A model generated the notes under the pieces. That model did not search any database. It was not told where the DNA came from and was given only the letters and a program-made list of their open reading frames with translations. A stretch of DNA of 61,359 bases from Limnohabitans sp. WS1 (GTDB lineage: Bacteria > Pseudomonadota > Gammaproteobacteria > Burkholderiales > Burkholderiaceae_C). The DNA lies in assembly GCF_003063265.1 (NCBI RefSeq), contig NZ_NERU01000024.1, positions 1-61,359 of the forward strand, in the 5' to 3' direction. The position numbers and the translations under genes are program-made. This document shows positions 34,386-42,898 of the stretch, in pieces; position 1 is the first letter of the stretch, and each line of letters begins with the position of its first letter.

Positions 34386-35753
34386 TCACTGGGCGGGAGT
34401 CAGGACACGACCGGGTTCGGCCGTGAATCGTTTGGCCAAGTCGCCAGTGACGGCCAGAAGACGCACACGGGCCAAGCGCTCGTCATGGAAGGCCGCGCGG
34501 GCAGAGCTGCGGTAATTGAAGGCGTCGGCCTGAATGTTCAGCAGGTCCAGCAAGGAGCGTCGGGCCACACGAAACTGTTGGCGATAAGCCTCCACGAGTT
34601 TGTCGCCTACATCGGATTGAGAGGCTCCCGTGACAGAGCGGGCGCGGGCAGAAGCCCATTCTTGCCAGGCCAATGCGGCCTTTTCACGGGCCAGAAGTTG
34701 GGCTTCTTCCAGGGCAAATTCGGCAGCTTTGAGTTGACCGACAGCCCCTTCAACCAGCGCGGCCGTGCCGCCACCGTTGTAAAAAGGCGCATTGACTTGG
34801 AGTTGTGTAAAAGCCTCTTGGCGGCCATTGGCCGTGTTGGCTTGTTTGGAGACTGATAAATCCACGGTGGGCCAAAATTGGCTTTTGGCCACACGAACAC
34901 CCGCTTGTGCGGCCTTAACTTGCGCTCGGGCTTGAGCAATGGCGGGGAGGTCAAGCCAGACCATCTCGACCGCTTGAGCCAAAGACGAAGGAATTTTGCC
35001 CAAAACGCCCGAGTCGGTCACGGCGTCTTCAAGGCCTTCAGGCCGAGAGCCCATGTCTGCAGTCCAGAAGCGCCTGACGCGCTGAATCGCTTGAGCGAAG
35101 TCTGATTTGCGTTGCTGCAGACTCAGTGTGGCATTTTCCATCCGAACCAAGGCCTGCTCATAGTCCACGCGACGACCGGTGTCAGCTTGGGCAATTTTTC
35201 GGATGTCGCTCAATGTTTCTTCGTGGGCATTGACGTTGAGCACAGCCAAGCGGTAGAGATCGGCTGTTTTCGCCCAATTGAGATAAGCCTCTGCGGCCAA
35301 CTGAGCCACTTCATCCAAGGTGCTGGCTTGCAGGTATTCCGACGCCTGCGTCAAGGCCTGCGCACGCTGCGCCTCTGCTTCAATTTTGCCGCCCGACCAC
35401 AAGTTCACTTTGGCCGTGGGGGACAGCGAACTTCTGGAGGTGCCCGCTGGGAAGGTGTCAGAGGCAAAGGCATTGGCCGTGGCGGTCATGCCCAGCTGTG
35501 GGTAGTGGGCGCTGCGGGCACGCGCAATGTCAGAACGAGAAGCAGAGGCCTTGGCCGCAGCCGACAAAACAGATGGGTATGTTTGCAGGGCCTGATTGAC
35601 CACTTCGGTCAAGGTTTGAGCCTGAACGGTCAGGCCCATGCTGACCAGCAAGAGGCCAGGACAGGCGCGTTGCATCACAGCCCAAAATCCTTGAGATGGT
35701 TTTGTCTTCGTTGTTGAACGAAGAAAGTATTTTTGGCAATCAAGATGAATCAT
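34386..35753 (-). CDS. TolC-family outer membrane efflux/secretion protein
   Basis: A TolC-like trimeric outer-membrane channel, with about 455 residues from ATG 35753, or about 429 from ATG 35675, which would begin at the signal peptide MQRACPGLLLVSMGLTVQAQ. Internal repeats of the two-fold TolC structure are seen (RSAHYPQLGMTATANAF... and VAKSQFWPTVDLSVSKQAN), as are long helices with AYLNWAKTADLYRLAVLNVNAHEETL. It heads the minus-strand secretion operon, 25 bp before the ABC gene. The start is uncertain because neither ATG has a strong ribosome-binding site. Confidence 0.92.
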   Translation of the reverse strand: MIHLDCQKYFLRSTTKTKPSQGFWAVMQRACPGLLLVSMGLTVQAQTLTEVVNQALQTYPSVLSAAAKASASRSDIARARSAHYPQLGMTATANAFASDTFPAGTSRSSLSPTAKVNLWSGGKIEAEAQRAQALTQASEYLQASTLDEVAQLAAEAYLNWAKTADLYRLAVLNVNAHEETLSDIRKIAQADTGRRVDYEQALVRMENATLSLQQRKSDFAQAIQRVRRFWTADMGSRPEGLEDAVTDSGVLGKIPSSLAQAVEMVWLDLPAIAQARAQVKAAQAGVRVAKSQFWPTVDLSVSKQANTANGRQEAFTQLQVNAPFYNGGGTAALVEGAVGQLKAAEFALEEAQLLAREKAALAWQEWASARARSVTGASQSDVGDKLVEAYRQQFRVARRSLLDLLNIQADAFNYRSSARAAFHDERLARVRLLAVTGDLAKRFTAEPGRVLTPAQ

Positions 35754-36217
35754 GAGCGGTGAATTACCAGCTACGTTAAAACTGAAATTCTCGTGAAAAA
35801 AGAGAAGTTGCGAATCCGCCAAATGGAGTACAAGCGAGCACGAAGTGCATCTGAAATAAAAATTTCAGACAAAAAAAGTAGCGTATTTGGCGTTCGCTGG
35901 TGTGTGCAAGCAGGCGCTGAATCGACCAGCGTGGTGTGGTGAGTTCAGCGTGTTTTCAGAGGAGAAAACAGGAAAAATTGGAAAAAACAAAAGCGAATCG
36001 GTGTGCCTTGGCCGATCCGGAAACGCTGCTGGAAGAAGGGCAAAGCCAGCTTTGTTTTTTTAAGTAGATATTTGTAAAAAAATCAAATTAATTTGATTTT
36101 GATGTTTTGGTCGTGTGCAAATGACCTGAAACCGTCGAAAAGACAGTTGTGATCTCAAACCAAGAAGTTGTGACCGCAGTCGCACCAGAAAACAGTGGCC
36201 AGTGCGACCGGGTTGCG
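35754..36217. other. AT-rich intergenic region upstream of the secretion operon
   Basis: About 460 bp between the TolC gene and the 3' end of pyrE, which is on the same strand. It holds no gene I can support. It contains a perfect 22-bp palindrome (36079-36100) and an inverted repeat CGCTGAA (35915-35921) / TTCAGCG (35944-35950). It is richer in A and T than its surroundings and probably carries the promoter and control sites of the secretion operon. Confidence 0.65.
36079..36100. promoter_or_regulatory. Perfect 22-bp palindrome, candidate operator
   Basis: The half-site AAAATCAAATT (36079-36089) is followed directly by its exact reverse complement (36090-36100) with no spacer. It lies about 325 bp upstream of the TolC gene start. 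The sequence is typical of a dimeric regulator site but cannot be assigned to a protein. Confidence 0.5.
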
Positions 36218-36922
36218 TCAAACGCCGTAGCGGTCGCGGTAAGCCTGAACCTTGGGCAGGTGCTGGCCCAGCTCATGGCCGCTTTGCGCCGACAGATAGG
36301 CCAGCAGGTCGGACAGCTGGGCGATGCAGCACACACCCATGCCCAAGGTATGGCGCACATATTGAACCGCGCTGTGAGGAACGTCTTTGACCGAGCCGTC
36401 AGCCTGCTTTTCGGTGGCCATTTCCTGTCGGTCCAGCGCAATCGCAATCGCGTGCGGCGTGGCGCCAGCGGCCTTGATCAGCGCAATCGATTCGCGTGCA
36501 GCGGTGCCTGCGCTCATCACGTCGTCCACGATCAGCACGCGCCCTTGGAGGGGAGCGCCCACCAGCGAGCCGCCTTCGCCGTGGTCCTTGGCTTCTTTGC
36601 GGTTGTAGGCAAAGGGCACGTTCTTGCCCAAGCGGGCCAGCTCGACAGCCACCGCCGCGCCCAAGGGGATGCCCTTGTAGGCGGGGCCAAAAATCATGTC
36701 GAATTCGATGCCGCTGGCCAACAGGGCTTTTGCATAAAATTGCGCCAGTCGGCTGAGCTTGGCGCCATCGTCAAACAGGCCGGCGTTAAAAAAGTATGGG
36801 CTCATGCGGCCCGCTTTGGTTTTGAATTCACCAAAGCGCAATACGCCTGAGTCGACTGCAAACTGCACAAATTCCTGAGCGAGCGCCTGCATTTCGGCGC
36901 TGCTTGCCTGTCCTGTCACCAT
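36218..36922 (-). CDS. pyrE: Orotate phosphoribosyltransferase
   Basis: A 234-residue enzyme joining orotate and PRPP to give OMP in pyrimidine synthesis. Key segments are GEFKTKAGRMSPYFFNAGLF, FDMIFGPAYKGIPLG, FAYNRKEAKDHGEGG and the PRPP-binding motif VLIVDDVMSAGTA. The start at 36922 (MVTGQASSAEM) is supported by the family; the frame to 37096 runs into xth. The CAT of this start and the ATG of the divergent xth share the tetranucleotide CATG. Confidence 0.97.
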   Translation of the reverse strand: MVTGQASSAEMQALAQEFVQFAVDSGVLRFGEFKTKAGRMSPYFFNAGLFDDGAKLSRLAQFYAKALLASGIEFDMIFGPAYKGIPLGAAVAVELARLGKNVPFAYNRKEAKDHGEGGSLVGAPLQGRVLIVDDVMSAGTAARESIALIKAAGATPHAIAIALDRQEMATEKQADGSVKDVPHSAVQYVRHTLGMGVCCIAQLSDLLAYLSAQSGHELGQHLPKVQAYRDRYGV

Positions 36923-37724
36923 GGGGAAATCCTTGTTCAAACTCACTAGCCTCAACCTCAACGGCATCCGTTCGGCCACGACCAAAGGGGTCGCCGCGTG
37001 GCTGGCCCAAGAGAAACCCGATTGTATTTGCGTGCAAGAGGTCAAAGCCCAGGCCCCCGATGTGGCGGGCAAGTTTGAGGAACTCGCGGGCCTCAAAGGC
37101 CACTTCCACTTTGCTGAGAAAAAGGGTTATTCGGGCGTGGGTGTCTACACCCGCCACGAACCCAGTGACGTGGTGGTGGGCTTTGACGGCGGCGAGTTCG
37201 ACGCAGAGGGCCGTTATGTGGAAACACGCTTCGATACACCGCAGCGCAAGCTGTCCATCATCAGCGTCTACTTTCCCAGTGGCTCGTCCGGCCCCGAGCG
37301 GCAAGAAGCCAAGTTTCGCTTCTTGAACAAGATGTACCCCCACCTGATGGCCCTCAAAGCCGAGCGCGACTTCATTGTCTGCAGCGACGTGAACATCGCA
37401 CACCAACAAGCCGACCTGAAAAACTGGAAGGGCAACCTCAAGAACAGCGGCTTTTTGCCCGAAGAACGTGCCTGGATGACACAGCTGACCACTGAAGGTG
37501 GTGTGGTCGACGTCTACCGCCACCTCAAGCCGCACACCACTGACGATTGCTACACCTGGTGGAGCAACCGCGGCCAAGCCTACGCCAAGAATGTGGGCTG
37601 GCGCTTGGACTACCACTTGGCCACGCCCGCTGTGGCCGAAAAAGCCCGCACCGAGCACATCTACAAGGGCGAAAAGTTTTCCGACCACGCGCCGATCACC
37701 ATCGCATACGAGGGTTTGCTCTGA
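36921..37724 (+). CDS. xth: Exodeoxyribonuclease III / AP endonuclease
   Basis: A 267-residue ExoIII-family enzyme that cleaves at abasic sites and trims 3' ends. Motifs: LNLNGIRSA, CVQEVKAQ (metal-binding Glu), GYSGVGVYTR, CSDVNIAHQQADLKNW, YHLATP and the catalytic FSDHAPI. The ATG at 36921 overlaps the pyrE start. A TTG at 36933, four codons on (reading FKLTSLNLNG afterwards), is preceded by GGGGAAA and matches the usual N-terminus of the family, so it may be the real start. Confidence 0.95.
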   Translation: MGKSLFKLTSLNLNGIRSATTKGVAAWLAQEKPDCICVQEVKAQAPDVAGKFEELAGLKGHFHFAEKKGYSGVGVYTRHEPSDVVVGFDGGEFDAEGRYVETRFDTPQRKLSIISVYFPSGSSGPERQEAKFRFLNKMYPHLMALKAERDFIVCSDVNIAHQQADLKNWKGNLKNSGFLPEERAWMTQLTTEGGVVDVYRHLKPHTTDDCYTWWSNRGQAYAKNVGWRLDYHLATPAVAEKARTEHIYKGEKFSDHAPITIAYEGLL

Positions 37725-37793
37725 GGACCTTGAAGCTCTGAAACTGTTTCAATGGCTGCCTTGGCCCGTGGGGTGCCATACCAAGGAGGCGCT

Positions 37794-38903
37794 GTGAAAA
37801 AGCTGTTCGGTGTTTTGGGTGTGCTGTTGCTGGCAGGGCTGGCTTATTTTGGCCTTTGGCCGGTCCCGATCGAGCCGGTCAGCTGGCATGCACCCGCTGC
37901 ACCGGGCTATGCCGGGCCACATGCGGTCAACCACAAGCTGGCCAAGCTCAACATGATCGACCTGGGTGCCGAGGCGGGGCCGGAGCACATCGCCATGGGG
38001 CCTGACGGCAAGCTCTACACCACGGTGGAGAGTGGCCGCATTTTGCGCATGCAGCCAGACGGCTCGCAGCAAGAGGTGTTTGGCCAGACAGGTGGCAGGG
38101 TACTGGGTTTTGACTTTGACGCCCGTGGCCACCTGATCGCGGCCGATGCGGTCAAGGGCTTGCTGTCGATTGCGCCCGACAAATCCATCCAGCTGCTGAC
38201 CGACAAGGTGGCGGTGAACGGTCAGCCCGACCCGATCCGTTATGCCGACGCGGTGGTGGTGGCCCAAAACGGCAAGATGTACCTGAGCGATGCGTCCACC
38301 CGTTTTGCCCCCAAGGACTGGGGCGGCACCTTCGAGGCCAGCGTGCTCGACATCCTGGAGCAAGCGGCCACGGGCCGGGTGCTGGAGTTTGACCCGGCCA
38401 GCGGCCAAACCCGCGTGGTGGCCCGGGGCCTGAGCTTTGCCAACGGCGTGGCGCTGAGCCAAGATGAAAAACACCTGTTTGTGAATGAGACGGGCAAATA
38501 CCGCGTCTGGAAAATCGACGTCAACGCCCAGAACCTGGACGTGGCCCAAGGCGGCGCACAGGCCCGCGTGTTGTTCGACAACCTGCCGGGTTACCCCGAC
38601 AACCTGATGCGGGGGCGGGACGGCAAGATCTGGCTGGGCTTTGCCAAACCGCGCAATCCGACCATCGACCAGCTGGCAGACCAGCCCTTCATGCGCAAGG
38701 TCACGCTGCGCCTGCCCCGTGCCCTGTGGCCCATTCCCAAAGCCTACGGCCATGTGATGGCTTTCACCGAAGACGGCCAAGTCGTCCAAGACCTGCAAGA
38801 CCCCAGCGGCCTTTACCCCGAGAGCACGGGCGTGACCGAGACAGCGGACCGGCTCTACATCCACAGCCTGCACGCCAAGGGGCTGGGCTGGTTGCCGCGC
38901 TGA
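37794..38903 (+). CDS. SMP-30/strictosidine synthase-like beta-propeller protein
   Basis: A 369-residue protein with an N-terminal membrane anchor or signal (KKLFGVLGVLLLAGLAYFGLW) and a six-bladed propeller typical of the SMP-30/gluconolactonase/strictosidine synthase superfamily: GPEHIAMGPDGKLYTTVESGRILR, LGFDFDARGHLIAADA, FANGVALSQDEKHLFVNETGKYRV, GYPDNLMRGRDGKIWLGF. The GTG at 37794 follows AAGGAGGCGCT, a near-perfect ribosome-binding site, and is preferred to ATG 37752. Substrate unknown; it is likely periplasmic. Confidence 0.88.
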   Translation: MKKLFGVLGVLLLAGLAYFGLWPVPIEPVSWHAPAAPGYAGPHAVNHKLAKLNMIDLGAEAGPEHIAMGPDGKLYTTVESGRILRMQPDGSQQEVFGQTGGRVLGFDFDARGHLIAADAVKGLLSIAPDKSIQLLTDKVAVNGQPDPIRYADAVVVAQNGKMYLSDASTRFAPKDWGGTFEASVLDILEQAATGRVLEFDPASGQTRVVARGLSFANGVALSQDEKHLFVNETGKYRVWKIDVNAQNLDVAQGGAQARVLFDNLPGYPDNLMRGRDGKIWLGFAKPRNPTIDQLADQPFMRKVTLRLPRALWPIPKAYGHVMAFTEDGQVVQDLQDPSGLYPESTGVTETADRLYIHSLHAKGLGWLPR

Positions 38904-38907
38904 GGCT

Positions 38908-39660
38908 TCAGCCGCGTGTGTAGGTGAGCATGCGGCCTTTGTAGGCGGCCACGCCCTCGTGCGCGGGCTGATCCAGCACCTGTTCATGACGGGCAAAGCC
39001 CAGCCGGGCCATCTGCTTGTGAAAGGCCGCACGGTTGCCCCGATTGGGATCGACCACCCAGATTTCCGAGCGGCTGGCGGCATGCGCCTGGATGAAACTG
39101 GCCAGCGTGCCCTCGTCATCGCGCTCATACAAGATGTCGCTGCCCATGATCAGGTCAAAAACGCCGCTGGGCAGGGCATCCTGGGCGGTCGTCAAGACGG
39201 GCAAACCATCTTCGCGCAAGGCCGCCTTGCCCCACAGGCCGTGACAGTAAGCCATGGGGGGCAAACCGTTCAATCGCGTGTTTTCATCCAGAAAGGCGTG
39301 CGCCAAGGGGTGGCAATCACTGGCGGTGACCGAGGCCCCTCGCCGATGCGCCACCAGACTGGCCAACCCCAGACCGCAGCCAATTTCCAAAATGCGCTCG
39401 ACGGATACCGGGCGTTTGGCCATGCGATCGGCCATGTGTTGGCCAGAGGGCCAAAGCAAGCCAAACAAAGGCCAGGTGGCCGAGGAGATGCCCAAGTTCA
39501 GGGCCTCATCCAGGGGGTCGTGGAATTGGTTGTTGTTCAGCAGAGCGCGGATGAGCAGCTTATCCGCCCCCGCAATGGCAACGCTGTGGTGCTGGGTCAA
39601 ATAGCCGGGTGAAGTGGTGTGCAAACAGACAATCGTTGCAGCGCAAAAGCCAAAAATCAA
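38908..39660 (-). CDS. Class I SAM-dependent methyltransferase (METTL/protein-Lys type)
   Basis: Up to 250 residues. The SAM site is RILEIGCGLGLASLVAHRRGASVTASDCHP, followed by FDLIMGSDILYERD, the D-Y/L-E pattern of the lysine methyltransferase-like (methyltransf_16) group, and PSGQHMAD upstream. Substrate unknown. No ATG fits: TTG 39660, TTG 39624 and TTG 39600 are possible starts, and the region upstream of 39624 overlaps a candidate zinc-ribbon gene in another frame. A start near TSPGYLTQHH looks likely. Confidence 0.83.
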   Translation of the reverse strand: MIFGFCAATIVCLHTTSPGYLTQHHSVAIAGADKLLIRALLNNNQFHDPLDEALNLGISSATWPLFGLLWPSGQHMADRMAKRPVSVERILEIGCGLGLASLVAHRRGASVTASDCHPLAHAFLDENTRLNGLPPMAYCHGLWGKAALREDGLPVLTTAQDALPSGVFDLIMGSDILYERDDEGTLASFIQAHAASRSEIWVVDPNRGNRAAFHKQMARLGFARHEQVLDQPAHEGVAAYKGRMLTYTRG

Positions 39661-39718
39661 AAGGCGCTGGCTGCGTTGGACTGTACACGCCCGTGTCGGC
39701 CTGTTCTGTTGATCCCAT
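39560..39718 (-). CDS. Candidate small zinc-ribbon protein
   Basis: A 52-codon frame reading MGSTEQADTG... with Cys27 and Cys30 (FWLLRCNDCLFAHHF) and Cys47 and Cys49 (QRCHCGG), a pattern that could bind one zinc. It could also start at 39751, whose CAT shares CATG with the MBL hydrolase start. It overlaps the 5' part of the methyltransferase frame (39560-39624/39660). Codon choice looks like real coding, but I cannot name a family. It would be co-transcribed with the methyltransferase gene. Confidence 0.5.
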   Translation of the reverse strand: MGSTEQADTGVYSPTQPAPFDFWLLRCNDCLFAHHFTRLFDPAPQRCHCGGG

Positions 39719-39749
39719 CACGTTGAGCGCATGGTCGATAATTTGCAGC

Positions 39750-40391
39750 ATGCTGCAATACCAAACCATCCCTGTCACGCCTTTTCAGCAAAACTGCTCC
39801 CTTGTTTGGGACGACCAAAGCCGTCAAGCGGCGGTGGTCGATCCGGGGGGCGATCTCGAATTGATATTGGCTGCCGTCAAAACCCATGGCCTGCGTTTGG
39901 AGCAGATTTGGATCACCCACGGGCACCTGGACCACGCTTCGGGCACCGCCGACTTGGCCGAGCAGCTGGGCGGATTGCCCATCATCGGGCCGCACCCGGC
40001 AGACCAGTTCTGGATTGATGGACTGCCTCAGGCGGCGGCCGCTTATGGATTTCCCCCCGCCCGGGTTTTTCATCCCACACGTTGGCTGGCCGATGGCGAC
40101 ACGGTGAGCCTGGGGGCGCACACTTTGCAGGTACGCCATTGCCCTGGGCACACGCCGGGCCATGTGGTGTTTTATTCACCGGAGATCAAACGGGCCTTTG
40201 TGGGGGATGTGTTGTTTGCTGGCAGCATTGGCCGCACGGATTTTCCGCAAGGCAATCACGACGATTTGATCGCCAGCATCACCCAACGCCTGTGGCCCAT
40301 GGGCAATGACACCGTGTTCATTCCCGGGCATGGCCCCGAAAGCACCTTTGGCCGTGAGCGCAAAAGCAACCCCTATGTGGGCGGAACCTGA
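39750..40391 (+). CDS. MBL-fold metallo-hydrolase (glyoxalase II-like)
   Basis: A 213-residue metallo-beta-lactamase-fold hydrolase. The metal site is THGHLDHASG (His57, His59, Asp61, His62); further ligands are RHCPGHTPGH, the bridging Asp in AFVGDVLFAGSIGRTD and the C-terminal FIPGHGPEST. The size and C-terminal GPESTFGRERKSNPY are typical of short glyoxalase II-like hydrolases (YcbL type). ATG 39750 is chosen by alignment of the N-terminus (LQYQTIPVTPFQQN). Confidence 0.93.
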   Translation: MLQYQTIPVTPFQQNCSLVWDDQSRQAAVVDPGGDLELILAAVKTHGLRLEQIWITHGHLDHASGTADLAEQLGGLPIIGPHPADQFWIDGLPQAAAAYGFPPARVFHPTRWLADGDTVSLGAHTLQVRHCPGHTPGHVVFYSPEIKRAFVGDVLFAGSIGRTDFPQGNHDDLIASITQRLWPMGNDTVFIPGHGPESTFGRERKSNPYVGGT

Positions 40392-40485
40392 ACCCAGTTC
40401 TGTACGCCATGGGCGCATCTGATGTGGCCGGTTTGCCAGCCGCTCGGTGGTCACACACCCAGAGGGGGGCAAAGTGCTGCGTGCA

Positions 40486-41358
40486 TCAGCCCCGGCGGGC
40501 TTGTTCGTAAAGGTGTTGAACCTTGGGCAAGTTGGCCTGCAATTCTTCAATGCGGTTGCTGCCACTGGGGTGGGTGGACAAAAAGGATGGGCCGCCATTG
40601 CCATTGGCGGCCAACATTTTCTGCCACAAGCTGACACTGGCTTCGGGGCGGAAGCCGCCACGCGCGGCCATCTCCAAGCCCACCAGATCGGATTCGGTTT
40701 CATCGTCACGGCCATATTTCAGGGTCAACAACTGTGTGCCCAGATTGGCCGCAGCATCTCCCAAAGAGCCCAGGCCCAGCAGTTGTGAGGCAATGGACAG
40801 GCCCATGCCGGTCACCTGTGTTTTGGCCAATCGCTCGCGGGCGTGCTCACGCAGCGCGTGCGCCATTTCATGGCCCATGATCATGGCCACTTCATCGTCG
40901 TTGAGTTTGAGTTGGTCCAGGATGCCTGTGTAAAAAGCGATCTTGCCGCCCGGCATGCACCAGGCATTGATTTGTTTGCTGCCCACCAGATTGACTTGCC
41001 ATTTCCATTCGCGTGAACGGGGGTTCCACGGTGCGGCGTGCGGGATGAGTCTTTGTGCAATGGCGTGCAGACGCTGCAATTGTGGATGTCCTTCAGGGGC
41101 CAAGGCATTCTTGGCACGCGCTTCGGCCAAAACCTGGGCGTATTGCTGGCGTGCTGAAGCTTCCAGGGTTTCAGCGGGGACCAGTTTGCGAAGGCCAGAT
41201 GAAGAGCCGACTTCCACTTGTGCCAAGGCAGACCCTGCGGCACCGGCACCTGCCGCCAGGAGGAATGCCCGTCGTGCTTGCCACCGGGCAGGGTGGAGGG
41301 CCTTGACATCGTGAGGGTCGTGGGCGGCAGGGGTTTTGAAATTGCAAATAAAGCACAT
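40486..41358 (-). CDS. Tat-exported M48-family metallopeptidase
   Basis: A 290-residue zinc protease of the M48/LoiP-YggG type. The zinc site is HEMAH (163-167), and the third ligand lies in the DDETESDLVG helix. PGGKIAFYTGIL and THPSGSNRIEEL are conserved. The N-terminus has twin arginines (Arg29-Arg30 in ARRAFLLAAGAGAAGSALAQ), so Tat export to the periplasm is likely; the leader is long. Such proteases act in envelope protein quality control. Starts at ATG 41358 or the upstream TTG 41367. Confidence 0.9.
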   Translation of the reverse strand: MCFICNFKTPAAHDPHDVKALHPARWQARRAFLLAAGAGAAGSALAQVEVGSSSGLRKLVPAETLEASARQQYAQVLAEARAKNALAPEGHPQLQRLHAIAQRLIPHAAPWNPRSREWKWQVNLVGSKQINAWCMPGGKIAFYTGILDQLKLNDDEVAMIMGHEMAHALREHARERLAKTQVTGMGLSIASQLLGLGSLGDAAANLGTQLLTLKYGRDDETESDLVGLEMAARGGFRPEASVSLWQKMLAANGNGGPSFLSTHPSGSNRIEELQANLPKVQHLYEQARRG

Positions 41359-41456
41359 AGTTCGCAAATGATAACGAATGGCCAGAAATCAAGCGAGCCA
41401 CCGTGTGTCCCTGTGGGCGTGGCTGGGTCACTTGGCTCGCAGGCGCTGATAATTCC

Positions 41457-42806
41457 ATGATGTCCAACGCCACTCTCCCCCCCGCTGACCTTGCCCAAAA
41501 CCCAACGGTGCGCACCTGGCGCGAGGCGCTGCGCCTGTATTTGCAGCCCGCCAGCCTGCGCATGCTGGCGCTGGGTTTTGCAGCGGGCTTGCCGCTGCTG
41601 TTGGTGCTGGGCACGCTCAGTTTTCGGCTGCGCGAGGCGGGCATTGACCGCAGCACCATTGGTTACCTCAGCTGGGTGGGTCTCGCGTATGGCGTGAAAT
41701 GGATGTGGGCCCCGCTGGTGGACCGCATGCCCATTCCTTGGCTCACACGGCAGCTGGGGCGCAGGCGCAGCTGGCTGCTGGTGTCGCAGCTGGTGATTGC
41801 GCTGGGCTTGGTGGGCATGGCCCTGAACGACCCTTCGCAATTGCTCGGGCCCTTGGTGGCGTGCGCTTTGGCGGTGGCCATCGCTTCGGCCACACAAGAC
41901 ATTGCGCTGGACGCCTACCGCATCGAGTCGGCCGAGGTCAACGCCCAAGCCGCCTTGGCGGCCAGTTACCAGACGGGTTACCGCCTGGCCATGATCTGGG
42001 CCGGGGCGGGCGTGTTGTGGGTGGCGGCCTGGGCGCAAGGCGAACAAGCTGCGGGTTACTCACAATCGGCCTGGCAAGCGGCCTATCTGGTCATGGCACT
42101 GAGCATGCTGCCGGGCATGGGGGTGGTGCTGGCCTCGCCCGAGCCGGTGCCCGCGCCTTTTGCGCCAGCGCGCAACGTGGCCGAGTGGCTCAAGGGCGCG
42201 GTGCTCGATCCCTTTGCCGATTTTTGGTTGCGCTACCGCTGGCAAGCGGTGCTGCTGCTGGCGCTGATCGCGGTGTACCGCATCTCCGACGTGGTCATGG
42301 GCATCATGGCCAACCCGTTTTATGTCGACATGGGCTTCACCAAAAGCGAAGTGGCCAGTGTGACCAAGGTCTACGGCGTCATCATGACTTTGGTGGGGGC
42401 GTTTGTGGGCGGCGTGCTGTCGGCGCGGCTGGGTGTCATGCGTGTGCTCATGCTGGGCGCGGCGCTCAGTGCGGCCAGCAATTTGCTGTTTGTCTGGCTC
42501 AGCGGCGTGGGCCACGATGTGCAGGCCTTGATCTGGGTCATCTCGGCCGACAACCTGGCCAGCGGCATTGCGTCTGCGGCCTTCATTGCTTACTTGTCCT
42601 CGCTCACCAACATCAGCTATTCGGCCACGCAATACGCGCTGCTGAGCTCCATGATGCTGCTGCTGCCCAAGTTCATCGCCGGGTTTTCGGGGGAGTTTGT
42701 GGATGCCCACGGCTACGCCAGCTTCTTCACGGCCACGGCCTGGTTGGGCTTGCCCGTGCTGCTGCTGGTGGCGCTGGCGTCCAGGGTGCATGCGCGCAAG
42801 GCTTGA
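41457..42806 (+). CDS. AmpG-like MFS transporter
   Basis: A 449-residue, roughly 12-span MFS protein. The N-terminal part (LRMLALGFAAGLPLLLVLGTLSFRLREAGIDRSTIGYLSWVGLAYGVKWMWAPLVDR) is typical of AmpG, the importer of anhydro-muropeptides for cell-wall recycling, as is the ATQDIALDAYRIE segment. The muropeptide role is inferred from family; no other recycling genes are adjacent. ATG 41457 or 41460. Confidence 0.85.
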   Translation: MMSNATLPPADLAQNPTVRTWREALRLYLQPASLRMLALGFAAGLPLLLVLGTLSFRLREAGIDRSTIGYLSWVGLAYGVKWMWAPLVDRMPIPWLTRQLGRRRSWLLVSQLVIALGLVGMALNDPSQLLGPLVACALAVAIASATQDIALDAYRIESAEVNAQAALAASYQTGYRLAMIWAGAGVLWVAAWAQGEQAAGYSQSAWQAAYLVMALSMLPGMGVVLASPEPVPAPFAPARNVAEWLKGAVLDPFADFWLRYRWQAVLLLALIAVYRISDVVMGIMANPFYVDMGFTKSEVASVTKVYGVIMTLVGAFVGGVLSARLGVMRVLMLGAALSAASNLLFVWLSGVGHDVQALIWVISADNLASGIASAAFIAYLSSLTNISYSATQYALLSSMMLLLPKFIAGFSGEFVDAHGYASFFTATAWLGLPVLLLVALASRVHARKA

Positions 42807-42898
42807 AGCCATGGCCCCCCGGTGAGGTAGGGTCCAGGATTTACCCAGCTTTACAAAAGCGAAACCCTGGGCTCTTCGGCTTGGAGGATGATCACCCC

